DNA from: JBFMCT01 sp046565765
Lineage (GTDB): Bacteria; Actinomycetota; Acidimicrobiia; Acidimicrobiales; AC-14
Assembly: GCA_046565765.1 (NCBI GenBank)
Contig: JBKHXX010000033.1
Location: 1 to 64,000, forward strand
Reading direction: 5' to 3'
Length of the DNA: 64,000 nt
Every line of letters starts with the position of its first letter. Position 1 is the stretch's first letter. Below the pieces are notes generated by a model. That model saw nothing but the letters and a program-made list of their open reading frames with translations, was not told the origin of the DNA and made no database searches. Below, piece by piece: positions 1 to 9,439 of the stretch. A program made the translations under genes and the position numbers.

Positions 1-454
1 TGGTGGCGTAGCGGTCGGCCACGCCGGCGGCGCGGGCGTAGACCAGCTGCACCCGCTTGCCCGACGTGCCGTCGCCGTGGCAGACGGCGGTGGTGGCCAA
101 GGCGGTGGCCGCCTCGGCCGAGACGGCGGGCACGGGGGCGGGGTCGGCCACGTCCACCCCGGCGGGGGCGGGGTCGGGGCCGTGGGTGCACAGCACCTCG
201 CCGTTGCCCAGCACCATCTCGTACTTGTGCCCGCAGGGCCCGGCGCCCTCCCCGGGGCGCAGGCCGTCGAAGTTGAGGCCCCGGGCCCGGTCCTGGGCGG
301 GGGTGCCCTCGACGACGGGGGCGGCGGGGTGGGCTCCGGGAGCGGCGAGCGCACGCGGCGCCCACCCCACCTCCCCTCCGGCCAGGGAGATCACGAGGGC
401 GACGGCGAGTGACAAGGGGGTGGGGCGTCGCGGTGACGAACTGACCGGTGTCAT
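1..454 (-). CDS. Secreted protein of unknown function (3' end outside window)
   Basis: The first 151 codons of a minus-strand gene are present; the end lies beyond base 1. ATG at 454 (preceded directly by an in-frame GTG at 457) opens a signal-peptide-like region: basic residues, then SLAVALVISLAGG, then an Ala-rich cleavage zone. The following region contains LNFDGLRPGEGAGPC and CTHGPDPAP, giving a short cysteine-containing module, then a VCHGDGTSGKRVQLVYARA stretch running to the edge. Reading frame, codon bias and the export signal support a real gene, but I do not recognise a family. Divergent from gltB across a 235-base gap. Confidence 0.7.
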   Translation of the reverse strand, partial: MTPVSSSPRRPTPLSLAVALVISLAGGEVGWAPRALAAPGAHPAAPVVEGTPAQDRARGLNFDGLRPGEGAGPCGHKYEMVLGNGEVLCTHGPDPAPAGVDVADPAPVPAVSAEAATALATTAVCHGDGTSGKRVQLVYARAAGVADRYAT

Positions 455-689
455 CACCCGCCCGGTGTCGGCGCGATTGGCTCCGACCTTTACTACTCAA
501 CGTGGTGATGGTGGCACTATGGGTGCGCACCACGGCAATGGACGAGCGCCCGGCCGGGGCGGCGAGGTATCCTGGTCGAGCATTCCGGGGCAGGCAGCGC
601 CGCCTCTTCGACGAAGAAGCGCCCCCGACGTCCCCAGCAGTTCCCGTCGCCCTGTCGCGCCCGCCCACTCCCCGCGAGGTAGGCCCTGC

Positions 690-3600
690 ATGCCCACTGA
701 GCTCGACGCCTGCGGCATCGGCTTCGTCGCCGACGCCCGTGGCCGCTCGTCCCGCGAGATCGTCACCACCGCCCTGTCCGGCCTGGGCCGGGTGAAGCAC
801 CGCGGCGCCCTGGCCGCCGACGCCCGGTCGTCGGACGGGTCGGGCCTGCTCGTGCCGATCCCTCCCGCCATCTTCGGCGAGGGCGCGGGCCTGGCCTCGC
901 TGTTCATCCGGGGTGACGACCCCAGGGCCGCGGTGGAGGCGGCGGCGGAGGCCGAGGGCCTGCGGGTGGTCGATTGGCGGACGCCGCCCACCGACGACGC
1001 CATCCTCGGCGAGCTGGCCGCCGACAGCGCTCCCACCTTCCGCCAGGCGGTGATCGAGGCCACCAACGGCGCCGCGTCGAGCGACGCGGCGGCCGAGCGG
1101 GCCGCCTTCCGCCTGCGCCGGCGCATCCAGGCCACCACCACCGGCACCTACGTCGCCTCCTGCTCGTTCAGGCTCGTGGTCTACAAGGGCCTCGTCGTGG
1201 CCGACGCCCTGGCCGAGTTCTGGCTCGACCTGGCCGACGAGCGCTTCGAGGCCCCGTTCGCCATCTTCCACCAGCGCTTCTCCACCAACACCCTGCCCAC
1301 GTGGGAGCGGGCCCAGCCCTTCCGCATGCTGTGCCACAACGGCGAGATCAACGCCCTGGCCGGCAACGTCAACCGCATGCGGGCCCGGGCCCGGCTCGGC
1401 ACCGAGGAGGCCGGCCTGGGCGAGGAGGAGCTGTTCCAGCCCGTCGTCGACCCCGAGGACTCCGACTCGGGCAACCTCGACTCGGTCGTCGAGCTGCTCA
1501 CCAGGGGCGGGCGGGACATCCGCCACGCGGTGGCCATGCTCATCCCCGAGGCGTGGGAGGGCGAGCGTGACATCGACCCCGCGGTGCGGGGCTTCTACCG
1601 CTACCACGCGTCCCTGATGGAGCCGTGGGACGGCCCCGCCGGCCTGGTGTTCACCGACGGCCTGGGGGTGGGCGCGGCCCTGGACCGCAACGGCCTGCGC
1701 CCCCTCCGCTACGCGGTCTGCGACGACGGGCTCGTGGCCGTGTGCTCGGAGTCGGGCGCCATCGACGTGTCCGGCCACGGCCAGGTGCGCCGGGGCCGGC
1801 TGGGCCCGGGCCAGATGCTGTTCGTCGACCCCAGCCGGGGCTTCCTGGACGACAGCGCGTGCAAGGAGCGGCTGGCCGCCGCCGGTCCCTACGCCCGCTG
1901 GGCGGCGGAGGGGATCCGGGAGATCAGCCGGGGCCGGGCCATCGAGCAGACGTCCGACGACGGCACCATCGAGCGCCGCCAGGCCATGTTCAACTACTCC
2001 CGCGAGGAGCTGAACATGGTGCTGCGGGCCATGGCCCACGACGCCAAGGAGCCGACGTACTCGATGGGCGACGACTCGCCCCTCCCCCACATCGCCGGCC
2101 GCCCCCGCCCCACCCACCACTACCTGCGCCAGCGGTTCGCCCAGGTCACCAACCCGCCCATCGACCACCTGCGGGAGCGGCTGGTCATGAGCCTGCGCAC
2201 GCTCCTCGGCCCACGCCGGCCGATCCTGACCGAGCAGCCCGAGGCGGCCCGGCTGCTGACGTTGCGGTCGTTCTTCATCTACCCGTCCACCATCGTGGAC
2301 TTCCTGAGCCGCGACGGGATGGGCTTCGGCTGCGCCCACCTCGACGCCACCTTCCCCCTCACCGACGGTCCCGTGGGGCTGCGGGCCGCCGTCGACCGCC
2401 TGTGCGACGACGCCGAGGCCCGGGCCCGGGAGGGCGTAGGGCTGCTGATCATCGACGACGGGAACGTGAACGACGACCGGGTGCCGGTGCCCGCCCTGCT
2501 GGCGGTGGGCGCCGTGCACCAACGCCTGACGGCGGCCGGCCTGCGCATGGACACCAGTCTCGTGGTGTCGGCCGACGACGCCCGCGACGTCCACTACATC
2601 GCCTGCCTGCTGGGGTACGGGGCCGACGCCATCTGCCCGGGCCTGGCTCTGGAGACGGTGGCCAAGGAGGCCGACGAGAACGAGGAGAGCGAGCTGTCGG
2701 GCCCCGAGGCCCAGGCCCGTCTCCAGTCGGCCATGGAGGACGGGGTGCTCAAGGTGATGTCCAAGATGGGCATCTCGACGGTCGACTCCTACCGGGGGGC
2801 CCAGATCTTCGAGGTCATCGGGCTGGGGGCCGAGGTCGTCGACCTCTGCTTCACCGGCACCCCCTCCGTGGTGGGGGGCATCGGCTGGGCGGAGCTGGGC
2901 GAGGATGCCATCGCCCGCCACGGCGAGAGCCGCCTGATCGACGGTGGCTACTACCGGGCCCTCAAGAAGCCGGGAAGCGAGTACCACACCCACAACGACC
3001 CGGTGGTGAAGGCCCTGAACGAGTTCAAGGCCGCCCACCTGCTCCAGACCGCGCTGCGGGACGGGTCGACCGACGTCTACGAGCGCTTCGCCGAGCTGGT
3101 CAACGGCCGCCCCGCCACCGAGCTGCACGACCTGCTCGAGTTCGTGGCCGCCGGGCCGCCCGTCCCGCTGGACGAGGTGGAGCCGGCCCGGGCCATCACC
3201 GCCCGGTTCTCCACCGGGGCCATGTCCCACGGGGCCTTGTCCCGGGAGGCCCACGAGACGCTGGCCGAGGGCATGAACCTGGTCGGGGGCCGGTCGAACT
3301 GCGGCGAGGGCGGCGAGGCCCGCTACCGCTACCGCACCCGGGGCCAGGCCACCGGCGACAAGAACTCCAAGATCAAGCAGATCGCCTCCGGCCGCTTCGG
3401 CGTGACCCCCGAGTACTGCGCCCACGCCGACGAGCTCAACATCAAGATGGCCCAGGGCTCCAAGCCCGGCGAGGGCGGCCAGATCCCGGGGGCCAAGGTC
3501 TCCGACGAGATCGCCACGCTCCGGCACACCCAGCCCGGCATCGGCCTCATCTCGCCCCCGCCCCACCACGACATCTACTCCATCGAGGACCTGGCCCAGC

Positions 3601-5099
3601 TCATCTTCGACCTCAAGCAGGTCAACGGGCTGGCCGAGGTGTCGGTGAAGCTGGTGGCCGAGGACAACGTCGGCACCATCGCCGCGGGCGTGGCCAAGGC
3701 CCTGGCCGAGGTCATCCACATCTCCGGGGCCAACGGCGGCACGGGGGCGTCGCCGCTCATGTCGATCAAGCATGCCGGCCTGCCCTGGGAGCTGGGCGTG
3801 GCCGAGACCCAGCGGGCCCTGATGGAGAACGGGCTGCGCGACCGGGTGCGGCTGCGCATGGACGGCGGGCTCCTGACCGGCCGTGACGTGCTCATGGCCG
3901 CCTTCCTGGGCGCCGACGAGTACTCGTTCGGCACCGCGGCGATGATCGCCGAGGGTTGCATCATGGCCCGGGCCTGCCACAAGGACACCTGCCCGGCGGG
4001 TGTGGCCACCCAGCGCCCCCACCTCCGGGCCAAGTTCGCGGGCACGCCCGAGGGCGTGGCCGCCTACATGCTGTTCATCGCCGAGGAGGTGCGGCGGGGG
4101 CTGGCCGCCCTGGGCCTGCGCTCCCTCGACGAGGCCATCGGCCGGGTGGAGTGCCTCCGCCAGAGGCAGACCGAAGACCCCCGCGCCGATTCCATGGACC
4201 TGACGCCGCTGATCACGCCGCCGGCCGACGGAGAGGCGCCGCGCCGCTTCGTCCGCCACATCGACCTCCAGAAACCCCGCTCCAGGCTGGGCGACCGGCT
4301 CGTGGCCGACGCCTACCGCCAGGTCTGGGACGGCGCCGACATCGAGCTCCGGTATCCCATCACCAACGCCGACCGCACGGTGGGCGCCGCCCTGTCAGGG
4401 GCTCTGGCCCTCGAGTTCGGGGACCGGCCGCCGCCGGGGACGGTCGCCGTCCGCTTCGACGGGGTGGCGGGGCAGAGCTTCGGGGCCTTCCTGGGCCACG
4501 GCATGGAGTTCGAGCTGGTGGGCGAGGCCAACGACTACGTGGGCAAGGCCATGGCCGGTGGGCGGATCGTCATCCGCCCGCCCGCCAACGACGCCTCACT
4601 GCACGCGTCGGGGGCACCCGCCCCCTCGCTGGCCGGCAACACGTGCCTCTACGGGGCGACGGGCGGCGAGCTGTACCTGGCCGGCGCGGCCGGGGAGCGG
4701 TTCGGCGTGCGCAACTCGGGGGCGGTGGCGGTGGTGGAGGGCGTGGGTGACCACGTGTGCGAGTACATGACGGGCGGCACCATCGTCGTGCTCGGGCCGG
4801 TGGGGTACAACGTGGGCGCGGGCATGACCGGCGGCCAGGCCTTCGTCTGGGACCCCAACGCCCGCCTCACCGCCCGCCTCAACCCGGCCATGGTGGAGGC
4901 CGCCCGCCCCGACGCCGAGCTCCTCGAGGAGCTGCGCTGGCTCGTCGAGCGCCACCACGAGCTCACCGGCTCGGCCCGGGCCGCCGACCTCCTGCGGGAC
5001 TGGCAGGCCACGATCGAGCACACGTGGGTCGTCGCCCCCATCGACCGCATCCGCCGCATGGAGGCGCAGCGGGCGGGACGGGTGGCCGCCAGCGCCTGA
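690..5099 (+). CDS. gltB: Glutamate synthase large subunit (GOGAT alpha)
   Basis: Makes glutamate from glutamine and 2-oxoglutarate in the cytoplasm. ATG 690 is chosen because it follows a GAGGTAGG Shine-Dalgarno stretch and puts the nucleophile Cys8 (ACGIGFVAD) after a seven-residue propeptide, as in class II amidotransferases; the open frame extends upstream to 57 only because of GC bias. Order seen: amidotransferase domain, central domain, FMN-binding synthase domain (GEGGEARYR; GANGGTGASPL), a 3Fe-4S ligand triad Cys1090-x5-Cys1096-x4-Cys1101 (spacing as in E. coli GltB), and the C-terminal GxGxG beta-helix. The 1469 residues are full length. No gltD small subunit lies beside it, which is unusual; it must be elsewhere. 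Confidence 0.97.
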   Translation: MPTELDACGIGFVADARGRSSREIVTTALSGLGRVKHRGALAADARSSDGSGLLVPIPPAIFGEGAGLASLFIRGDDPRAAVEAAAEAEGLRVVDWRTPPTDDAILGELAADSAPTFRQAVIEATNGAASSDAAAERAAFRLRRRIQATTTGTYVASCSFRLVVYKGLVVADALAEFWLDLADERFEAPFAIFHQRFSTNTLPTWERAQPFRMLCHNGEINALAGNVNRMRARARLGTEEAGLGEEELFQPVVDPEDSDSGNLDSVVELLTRGGRDIRHAVAMLIPEAWEGERDIDPAVRGFYRYHASLMEPWDGPAGLVFTDGLGVGAALDRNGLRPLRYAVCDDGLVAVCSESGAIDVSGHGQVRRGRLGPGQMLFVDPSRGFLDDSACKERLAAAGPYARWAAEGIREISRGRAIEQTSDDGTIERRQAMFNYSREELNMVLRAMAHDAKEPTYSMGDDSPLPHIAGRPRPTHHYLRQRFAQVTNPPIDHLRERLVMSLRTLLGPRRPILTEQPEAARLLTLRSFFIYPSTIVDFLSRDGMGFGCAHLDATFPLTDGPVGLRAAVDRLCDDAEARAREGVGLLIIDDGNVNDDRVPVPALLAVGAVHQRLTAAGLRMDTSLVVSADDARDVHYIACLLGYGADAICPGLALETVAKEADENEESELSGPEAQARLQSAMEDGVLKVMSKMGISTVDSYRGAQIFEVIGLGAEVVDLCFTGTPSVVGGIGWAELGEDAIARHGESRLIDGGYYRALKKPGSEYHTHNDPVVKALNEFKAAHLLQTALRDGSTDVYERFAELVNGRPATELHDLLEFVAAGPPVPLDEVEPARAITARFSTGAMSHGALSREAHETLAEGMNLVGGRSNCGEGGEARYRYRTRGQATGDKNSKIKQIASGRFGVTPEYCAHADELNIKMAQGSKPGEGGQIPGAKVSDEIATLRHTQPGIGLISPPPHHDIYSIEDLAQLIFDLKQVNGLAEVSVKLVAEDNVGTIAAGVAKALAEVIHISGANGGTGASPLMSIKHAGLPWELGVAETQRALMENGLRDRVRLRMDGGLLTGRDVLMAAFLGADEYSFGTAAMIAEGCIMARACHKDTCPAGVATQRPHLRAKFAGTPEGVAAYMLFIAEEVRRGLAALGLRSLDEAIGRVECLRQRQTEDPRADSMDLTPLITPPADGEAPRRFVRHIDLQKPRSRLGDRLVADAYRQVWDGADIELRYPITNADRTVGAALSGALALEFGDRPPPGTVAVRFDGVAGQSFGAFLGHGMEFELVGEANDYVGKAMAGGRIVIRPPANDASLHASGAPAPSLAGNTCLYGATGGELYLAGAAGERFGVRNSGAVAVVEGVGDHVCEYMTGGTIVVLGPVGYNVGAGMTGGQAFVWDPNARLTARLNPAMVEAARPDAELLEELRWLVERHHELTGSARAADLLRDWQATIEHTWVVAPIDRIRRMEAQRAGRVAASA

Positions 5100-5108
5100 C
5101 CCCCACGT

Positions 5109-5150
5109 TCTCCGGCGTCCAGCCCACCCCGGGCGCTCGACGCCGGGAGA
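5109..5150. terminator. Imperfect hairpin between convergent gltB and the 5156 gene
   Basis: TCTCCGGCGTC (5109-5119) pairs with GACGCCGGGAGA (5139-5150) with a single bulged base. It lies in the 56-base gap between two convergent stop codons. No T-run follows, so it is a likely but unproven bidirectional stop. Confidence 0.45.
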
Positions 5151-5155
5151 CGAGG

Positions 5156-5638
5156 TCAGGCTCCCAGAGCCAGGGGGGCCATGGCCCGGCGCTGCACCCG
5201 CAGGCCGTCGGCCTGGCTCTGGGCGCGCGAGATGAGCGTGGCCGTGTCGAGCGACGCCAGCCGCTCGTCGTTGGCCTTCAGCTCGTCCAGCGACTCCCAG
5301 AGGGAGAGCTTGCCGTTGACCCCCATCCACAGCGTCTCGATCTCCATGAGGAGCTCCAGCTCCCGGGTGCCGAGGGACACGGGGTTGAAGCGGAGCCGGC
5401 TCAGCTTCTCGGCCATCCAGGTGGCCGCCTGCTTGAGGGGGTGGCGCTCGATGGCGAGGCGCTCGATGAGGTCTTCGAGGACCTTCTGGTCGGACTCGAT
5501 GTCGGCCACCAGCCCGGCCATGAACGTGCCGAGAGGGGTGCCCTCGGCCTCGTTCAGGATCTGGCGGGCGAGGTTGACGCCGGCGGTGGAGCCGGCCAGG
5601 TGGTCGTTCAGGTAGGCGGCCAGCTGGTCGTCGGCCAC
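5156..5638 (-). CDS. Conserved helical protein of unknown function
   Basis: A 160-residue, charge-rich, all-helical-looking protein with no signal peptide or membrane segment. It starts DDQLAAYLNDHLAGSTAG and carries long amphipathic stretches (LEDLIERLAIERHPLKQA; LEMIETLW region), suggesting a four-helix bundle, perhaps ferritin-like; I recall similar uncharacterised actinobacterial proteins but assign no activity. The GTG start at 5638 lies one base after the TGA of the upstream septum-domain gene (TGAcGTG), so the two are almost certainly translationally coupled and may work together at the envelope. Confidence 0.8.
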   Translation of the reverse strand: MADDQLAAYLNDHLAGSTAGVNLARQILNEAEGTPLGTFMAGLVADIESDQKVLEDLIERLAIERHPLKQAATWMAEKLSRLRFNPVSLGTRELELLMEIETLWMGVNGKLSLWESLDELKANDERLASLDTATLISRAQSQADGLRVQRRAMAPLALGA

Positions 5639-5639
5639 G

Positions 5640-7016
5640 TCAGCCGCCGGCCTTCACCGAGGAATTGGTCGGCTCCTCGCTGATCGAGCCGACCGCGCAG
5701 ACGATCCGGCGGGCGTCGTCGTCCCACGCCGACTCGCGTGGGGTGATGTACACGTCGCGCAGGCTGAGCTGCTCGAACGGCTGTCCCGCATAGGCCTGGA
5801 ACTGGGCCAGGCAGAGCGGGCTGGCGTAGCGCAGCAGCTCGTCCATGCCCGGGAAGGGGTCGCCCGGAGCGGCCGGGTGGTCGAGGGTGGCGTACACCTC
5901 GAGGTCGTGCTCCTCGTTGCAGGGGATCGTCTCGACGTTGTTGAACCGCCCCGACGGCCGGTCGAAGCATTGGCCGGCCTGGAGCTCGGAGTACTTCACC
6001 CCGCCCTCGCCCAGCACCCGGGTGAGCAGGAGGCCGCCGCCCAGCAGGACGGCAGCGGCCAGGACGGCCACACCCAGCACGATCGCCACCGTGCGCAGCT
6101 TGCCCCGCTCCTTGGGCGGCTTGGACGGTGCGGTCGGGGTGGGCGTGGGCGGTGCGACCGGCGGCGGCGTCTCGGGAGCCGGCATGGTGACGGTCGGCTC
6201 CCACGCCGCAGCCGGCGCTCCCGGACCGCCGGCGGCGGTGGGCTCCGGCTCGGGGGCCGGCGGGGCGTCGGCGACGGGCAGCTCGGTGGTGCTGTCGCTC
6301 CCACGGCCGGTGGCGGCCGCACCCAGGAGCGGGCCGGCCGACTTCCGGGCCGGCCGGGCGGAGGTGGCCCGCCTGCCCACCTTGGTCGACTTGGCCGCCT
6401 TCCTGGCGGTCCCGGGACGCGGCACAGGGGCCGGCTCGGGCTCGACGTCCTCCTGGGGCTCGGGCTCAGGTGCGGGCGCCCGGGGCGGCAGCCGCCCCTC
6501 GGAGCGGGCGGCGGCCTCGGCCAGGCGGGCCCGCAGGGCGGCCCGCCGGTCCTCGGGCGACGGCTCCGGCTCCGGCTCGGGCTCCGGCTCGACCACCGCG
6601 GCGGCCCGCTTGCGGGGCCGGCGGGCGGGACGGCCGGCGGCCGGCGCGAAGGCCTCCTCCACCGCCTCGGCGACGACCTCGGCGTGCTCCTCGGCCGGCG
6701 TCTCGACGGAAGCCACGTCGGGAGCGGGCGCCGCAGGCCGCTTGCGCGGCGCCCGGCTCGGCGCCGGCGCCTTGGCCGCCTTGGCCGCCTTGGCTGCGGG
6801 CGGGGTGCGCTTCCGAGCGGCCTTGGCCGGCGCGGCTGCCTTGGGCGGCGCCGCTGCCTTGACGGCCGGCGCGGCGGCCTTCTTGGCGACGCCCTTGGCG
6901 GCCGACTTGGCCGCGGTGGCGCGCGTGCGAGCGGGCGCGGCCTTCTTGGCCGGCGCCGCCGCTTCCGGGTCTGGACGCTGAGTCGCGCGACGACGCCGCG
7001 CTTCGCTGTCCGCCAT
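5640..7016 (-). CDS. Membrane protein: H1-like Lys/Ala/Pro tail plus septum-formation domain
   Basis: A 458-residue protein in three parts. Residues 1 to about 300 are low-complexity: histone H1/AlgP-like KAA, AAKAAK and APAKK repeats, then RPRKRAA, an EPEPEPEP acidic run and a second basic block. One membrane helix follows (about 306-335, VAIVLGVAVLAAAVLL). The outer C-terminal 120 residues (AGQCF, IPCNEEHDLEVYA, four cysteines) match the actinobacterial septum-formation domain. ATG 7016 is chosen over the upstream extension because MADSEARRRR begins the basic tail. Topology puts the basic tail in the cytoplasm, where it could touch DNA or RNA. First gene of a two-gene unit, divergent from aconitase. 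Confidence 0.85.
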   Translation of the reverse strand: MADSEARRRRATQRPDPEAAAPAKKAAPARTRATAAKSAAKGVAKKAAAPAVKAAAPPKAAAPAKAARKRTPPAAKAAKAAKAPAPSRAPRKRPAAPAPDVASVETPAEEHAEVVAEAVEEAFAPAAGRPARRPRKRAAAVVEPEPEPEPEPSPEDRRAALRARLAEAAARSEGRLPPRAPAPEPEPQEDVEPEPAPVPRPGTARKAAKSTKVGRRATSARPARKSAGPLLGAAATGRGSDSTTELPVADAPPAPEPEPTAAGGPGAPAAAWEPTVTMPAPETPPPVAPPTPTPTAPSKPPKERGKLRTVAIVLGVAVLAAAVLLGGGLLLTRVLGEGGVKYSELQAGQCFDRPSGRFNNVETIPCNEEHDLEVYATLDHPAAPGDPFPGMDELLRYASPLCLAQFQAYAGQPFEQLSLRDVYITPRESAWDDDARRIVCAVGSISEEPTNSSVKAGG

Positions 7017-7152
7017 ACCGTCAGCTTGGCCGCCGGAGCCCTCGGAGGCAACCCAGGCCGCGCCGAAGCGGGCCACGGAGCCGTAGGCTTGGGCCACGAA
7101 CCCAGAACCCAGCTCCTCCGTCGACGCGGCTGCGGGCACGCCGCTTGCCCTC

Positions 7153-9387
7153 GTGACCAGCCGTTACGCCACCATGGCGGCGCGCGCCGACACCGCTCGC
7201 CGCCGGTTGGGCCGGCCGCTCACACTGGCCGAGAAGATCCTGTTCAACCACCTCGAGGACCCCGACGGCCAGGAGCTGGTGCGGGGCCGCTCGTACGCCG
7301 AGTTCCGCGTCGACCGGGTGGCCATGCAGGACGCCACCGCCCAGATGGCCCTGCTGCAGTTCATGAGCGCCGGGCTTCCCCGGGTGCAGGTGCCCACCAC
7401 CGTCCACTGCGACCACCTCATCCAGGCCAAGGTGGGCGCCCGCACCGACCTGGCCGTGGCCGAGGAGGCCAACCAGGAGGTCTACGACTTCCTGTGCACG
7501 GTGTCGTCCCGCTACGGGATCGGCTTCTGGAAGCCGGGCTCCGGCATCATCCACCAGGTCGTCCTGGAGCACTACGCCTTCCCGGGGGGCATGCTGGTCG
7601 GCACCGACAGCCACACGCCCAACGCCGGCGGCCTGGCCATGGTCGCCATCGGCGTGGGCGGCGCCGATGCGGTCGACGTGATGACGGGCGGCACGTTCGG
7701 CCTCCGCTGGCCCCGGCTCATCGGTGTGCGCCTGACCGGCCGCCTGTCGGGGTGGACCTCGCCCAAGGACGTGATCCTCAAGGTCGCCCAGCGGCTGACC
7801 GTGAAGGGCGGCACGGGGGCGATCGTCGAGTACTTCGGCCCCGGGGCGGCCACCATCAGCGCCACCGGCAAGGCCACCATCTGCAACATGGGGGCGGAGG
7901 TGGGCGCCACCACCTCGCTGTTCCCCTACGACGACCGGGCGGCCGCCTACCTGGCCGCCACCGACCGGGAGGACCTGGCCGAGGCGGCCGCCGCCGCAGC
8001 CGAGCACCTCCGCCCCGACGACGGCGTGGACGACGACCCCGAGCGCTACTTCGACCAGGTGCTGGAGATCGACCTGTCCACGCTGGAGCCCCACATCGTG
8101 GGGCCGCACACGCCCGACCTGGCCCGCCCGGTGTCGGCCATCGCCGCCGAGGCCCGGCAGGAGGGCTGGCCCCTCACCCTCTCCCAGGCCTGCGTGGGCT
8201 CGTGCACCAACTCGTCCTACGAGGACATCAGCCGGGCCGCCAGCGTGGCCCGCCAGGCGTCGTCCCACGGCCTGCGGGCCCGCACGCCCCTGCTCGTCAC
8301 GCCCGGCTCCGAGCAGGTCCGGGCCACCATCGAGCGGGACGGCCTGCTGGCCGACCTGGAGGCCGTCGGGGCGACCGTGCTGGCCAACGCCTGCGGGCCG
8401 TGCATCGGCCAATGGGCCCGGACCGACATCGCCGACGGCGAGCGCAACTCGATCATCACGTCGTTCAACCGGAACTTCCCCAAGCGCAACGACGGCAATG
8501 CCCAGACCCTGGCCTTCATCGGCTCGCCCGAGACGACCGTGGCCTACGCCCTGGCCGGCACCCTCGACTTCAACCCCGTCACCGATTCGGTCGACGGGAT
8601 CCGCCTCGACGAGCCGAGCGGCGAGGAGTTGCCCGAGAAGGGCTTCGCCGACTCGGTGAGCGGCTTCGTGGCCCCGCCCCCGGACGGGTCGGAGGTGGAG
8701 GTCGTCATCCGCCCCGACAGCAACCGCCTCCAGCGGCTGGAGCCCTTCCCTCCCTGGGACGGGCGCGACTTCCTCGAGCTGCCGGTGCTGCTCAAGGCCC
8801 AGGGCAAGTGCACGACCGACCACATCTCCGCGGCCGGGAAGTGGCTGCGCTTCCGTGGCCATCTGGAGAACATCAGCGGGAACCTGTTCCTGGGGGCGGT
8901 GAACGCCTACACGGGCGAGGCGGGCGCCGGCTGGTGCGCGGTGCACGACGCCGTCGAGCCGTTCCCCGAGGTGGCCCGCCACTACAAGGCGGCCGGCATC
9001 GCCTGGGTGGCGGTGGGCGACGAGAACTACGGGGAGGGCTCGTCCCGCGAGCACGCCGCCATGGAGCCCCGGTTCATGGGCGGCAAGGCCATCTTCGCCC
9101 GGTCCTTCGCCCGCATCGCCGAGTCGAACCTGAAGAAGCAGGGCGTCCTGCCCCTGGCCTTCGCGGACCCGACCGTCTACGACCGCATCGGGGTCGAGAC
9201 CCGTATCTCGGTGCTGGGCCTGGCCGGCCTGGCCCCCGACGTGCCCGTGGCCTGCCGGCTCCACCACCCCGACGGGCCCACCGAGGACTTCGAAGCCACC
9301 CACAGCCTCTCCGAGGAGCACATCGCCTGGTTCCGGGCCGGCAGCGCCCTCAACCTCATCGGCCAGCGGTTCCGCGCCGAAGCCTGA
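7153..9387 (+). CDS. acn: Aconitate hydratase (mitochondrial-type)
   Basis: Converts citrate to isocitrate in the TCA cycle using a 4Fe-4S cluster. The 744-residue length and the early LGRPLTLAEKILFNHL segment match the shorter, mitochondrial-type aconitases rather than the 900-residue AcnA/IRP type. Visible signatures: GTDSHTPNAGG, cluster cysteines in GSCTNSSYED and NACGPCIGQW, and the catalytic serine region SSREHAAMEPR near the C-terminus. GTG 7153 is taken as the start; ATG 7174 is an alternative and no clear Shine-Dalgarno decides. Divergent from the septum-domain gene, convergent with the cupin. Confidence 0.96.
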   Translation: MTSRYATMAARADTARRRLGRPLTLAEKILFNHLEDPDGQELVRGRSYAEFRVDRVAMQDATAQMALLQFMSAGLPRVQVPTTVHCDHLIQAKVGARTDLAVAEEANQEVYDFLCTVSSRYGIGFWKPGSGIIHQVVLEHYAFPGGMLVGTDSHTPNAGGLAMVAIGVGGADAVDVMTGGTFGLRWPRLIGVRLTGRLSGWTSPKDVILKVAQRLTVKGGTGAIVEYFGPGAATISATGKATICNMGAEVGATTSLFPYDDRAAAYLAATDREDLAEAAAAAAEHLRPDDGVDDDPERYFDQVLEIDLSTLEPHIVGPHTPDLARPVSAIAAEARQEGWPLTLSQACVGSCTNSSYEDISRAASVARQASSHGLRARTPLLVTPGSEQVRATIERDGLLADLEAVGATVLANACGPCIGQWARTDIADGERNSIITSFNRNFPKRNDGNAQTLAFIGSPETTVAYALAGTLDFNPVTDSVDGIRLDEPSGEELPEKGFADSVSGFVAPPPDGSEVEVVIRPDSNRLQRLEPFPPWDGRDFLELPVLLKAQGKCTTDHISAAGKWLRFRGHLENISGNLFLGAVNAYTGEAGAGWCAVHDAVEPFPEVARHYKAAGIAWVAVGDENYGEGSSREHAAMEPRFMGGKAIFARSFARIAESNLKKQGVLPLAFADPTVYDRIGVETRISVLGLAGLAPDVPVACRLHHPDGPTEDFEATHSLSEEHIAWFRAGSALNLIGQRFRAEA

Positions 9388-9388
9388 A

Positions 9389-9439
9389 CGTTTTGGGGCG
9401 TTCAGACCACGTGGGGCGTGGCTAGGACGCCCCAAAACG
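9389..9439. terminator. Perfect 13-bp inverted repeat between acn and cupin
   Basis: CGTTTTGGGGCGT (9389-9401) is matched exactly by ACGCCCCAAAACG (9427-9439) around a 25-base loop that itself holds CCACGTGG. One arm begins just after the aconitase stop; the other is the last codons of the cupin gene. Each arm places a TTTT or AAAA block in the stem, so it could stop transcripts from both directions. Confidence 0.6.

Noticed and set aside
57..689. N-terminal extension of gltB
   Set aside because: The open frame exists, but the nucleophile Cys must lie close to the N-terminus after a short propeptide and a ribosome site stands before ATG 690.
455..689. Possible sigma-70 promoter for gltB
   Set aside because: TTTACT and TATGGG-like hexamers can be found but the spacing is wrong, so I do not call one.
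6562..6592. GGCTCC-type tandem hexamer repeats (also near 38988)
   Set aside because: They encode the PEPEPE acidic linkers of the minus-strand proteins and are explained by coding.
5877..9425. A 1182-codon plus-strand frame over the septum-domain gene and aconitase
   Set aside because: Gly/Arg-rich translation without domains; both real genes lie in other frames with intact signatures.
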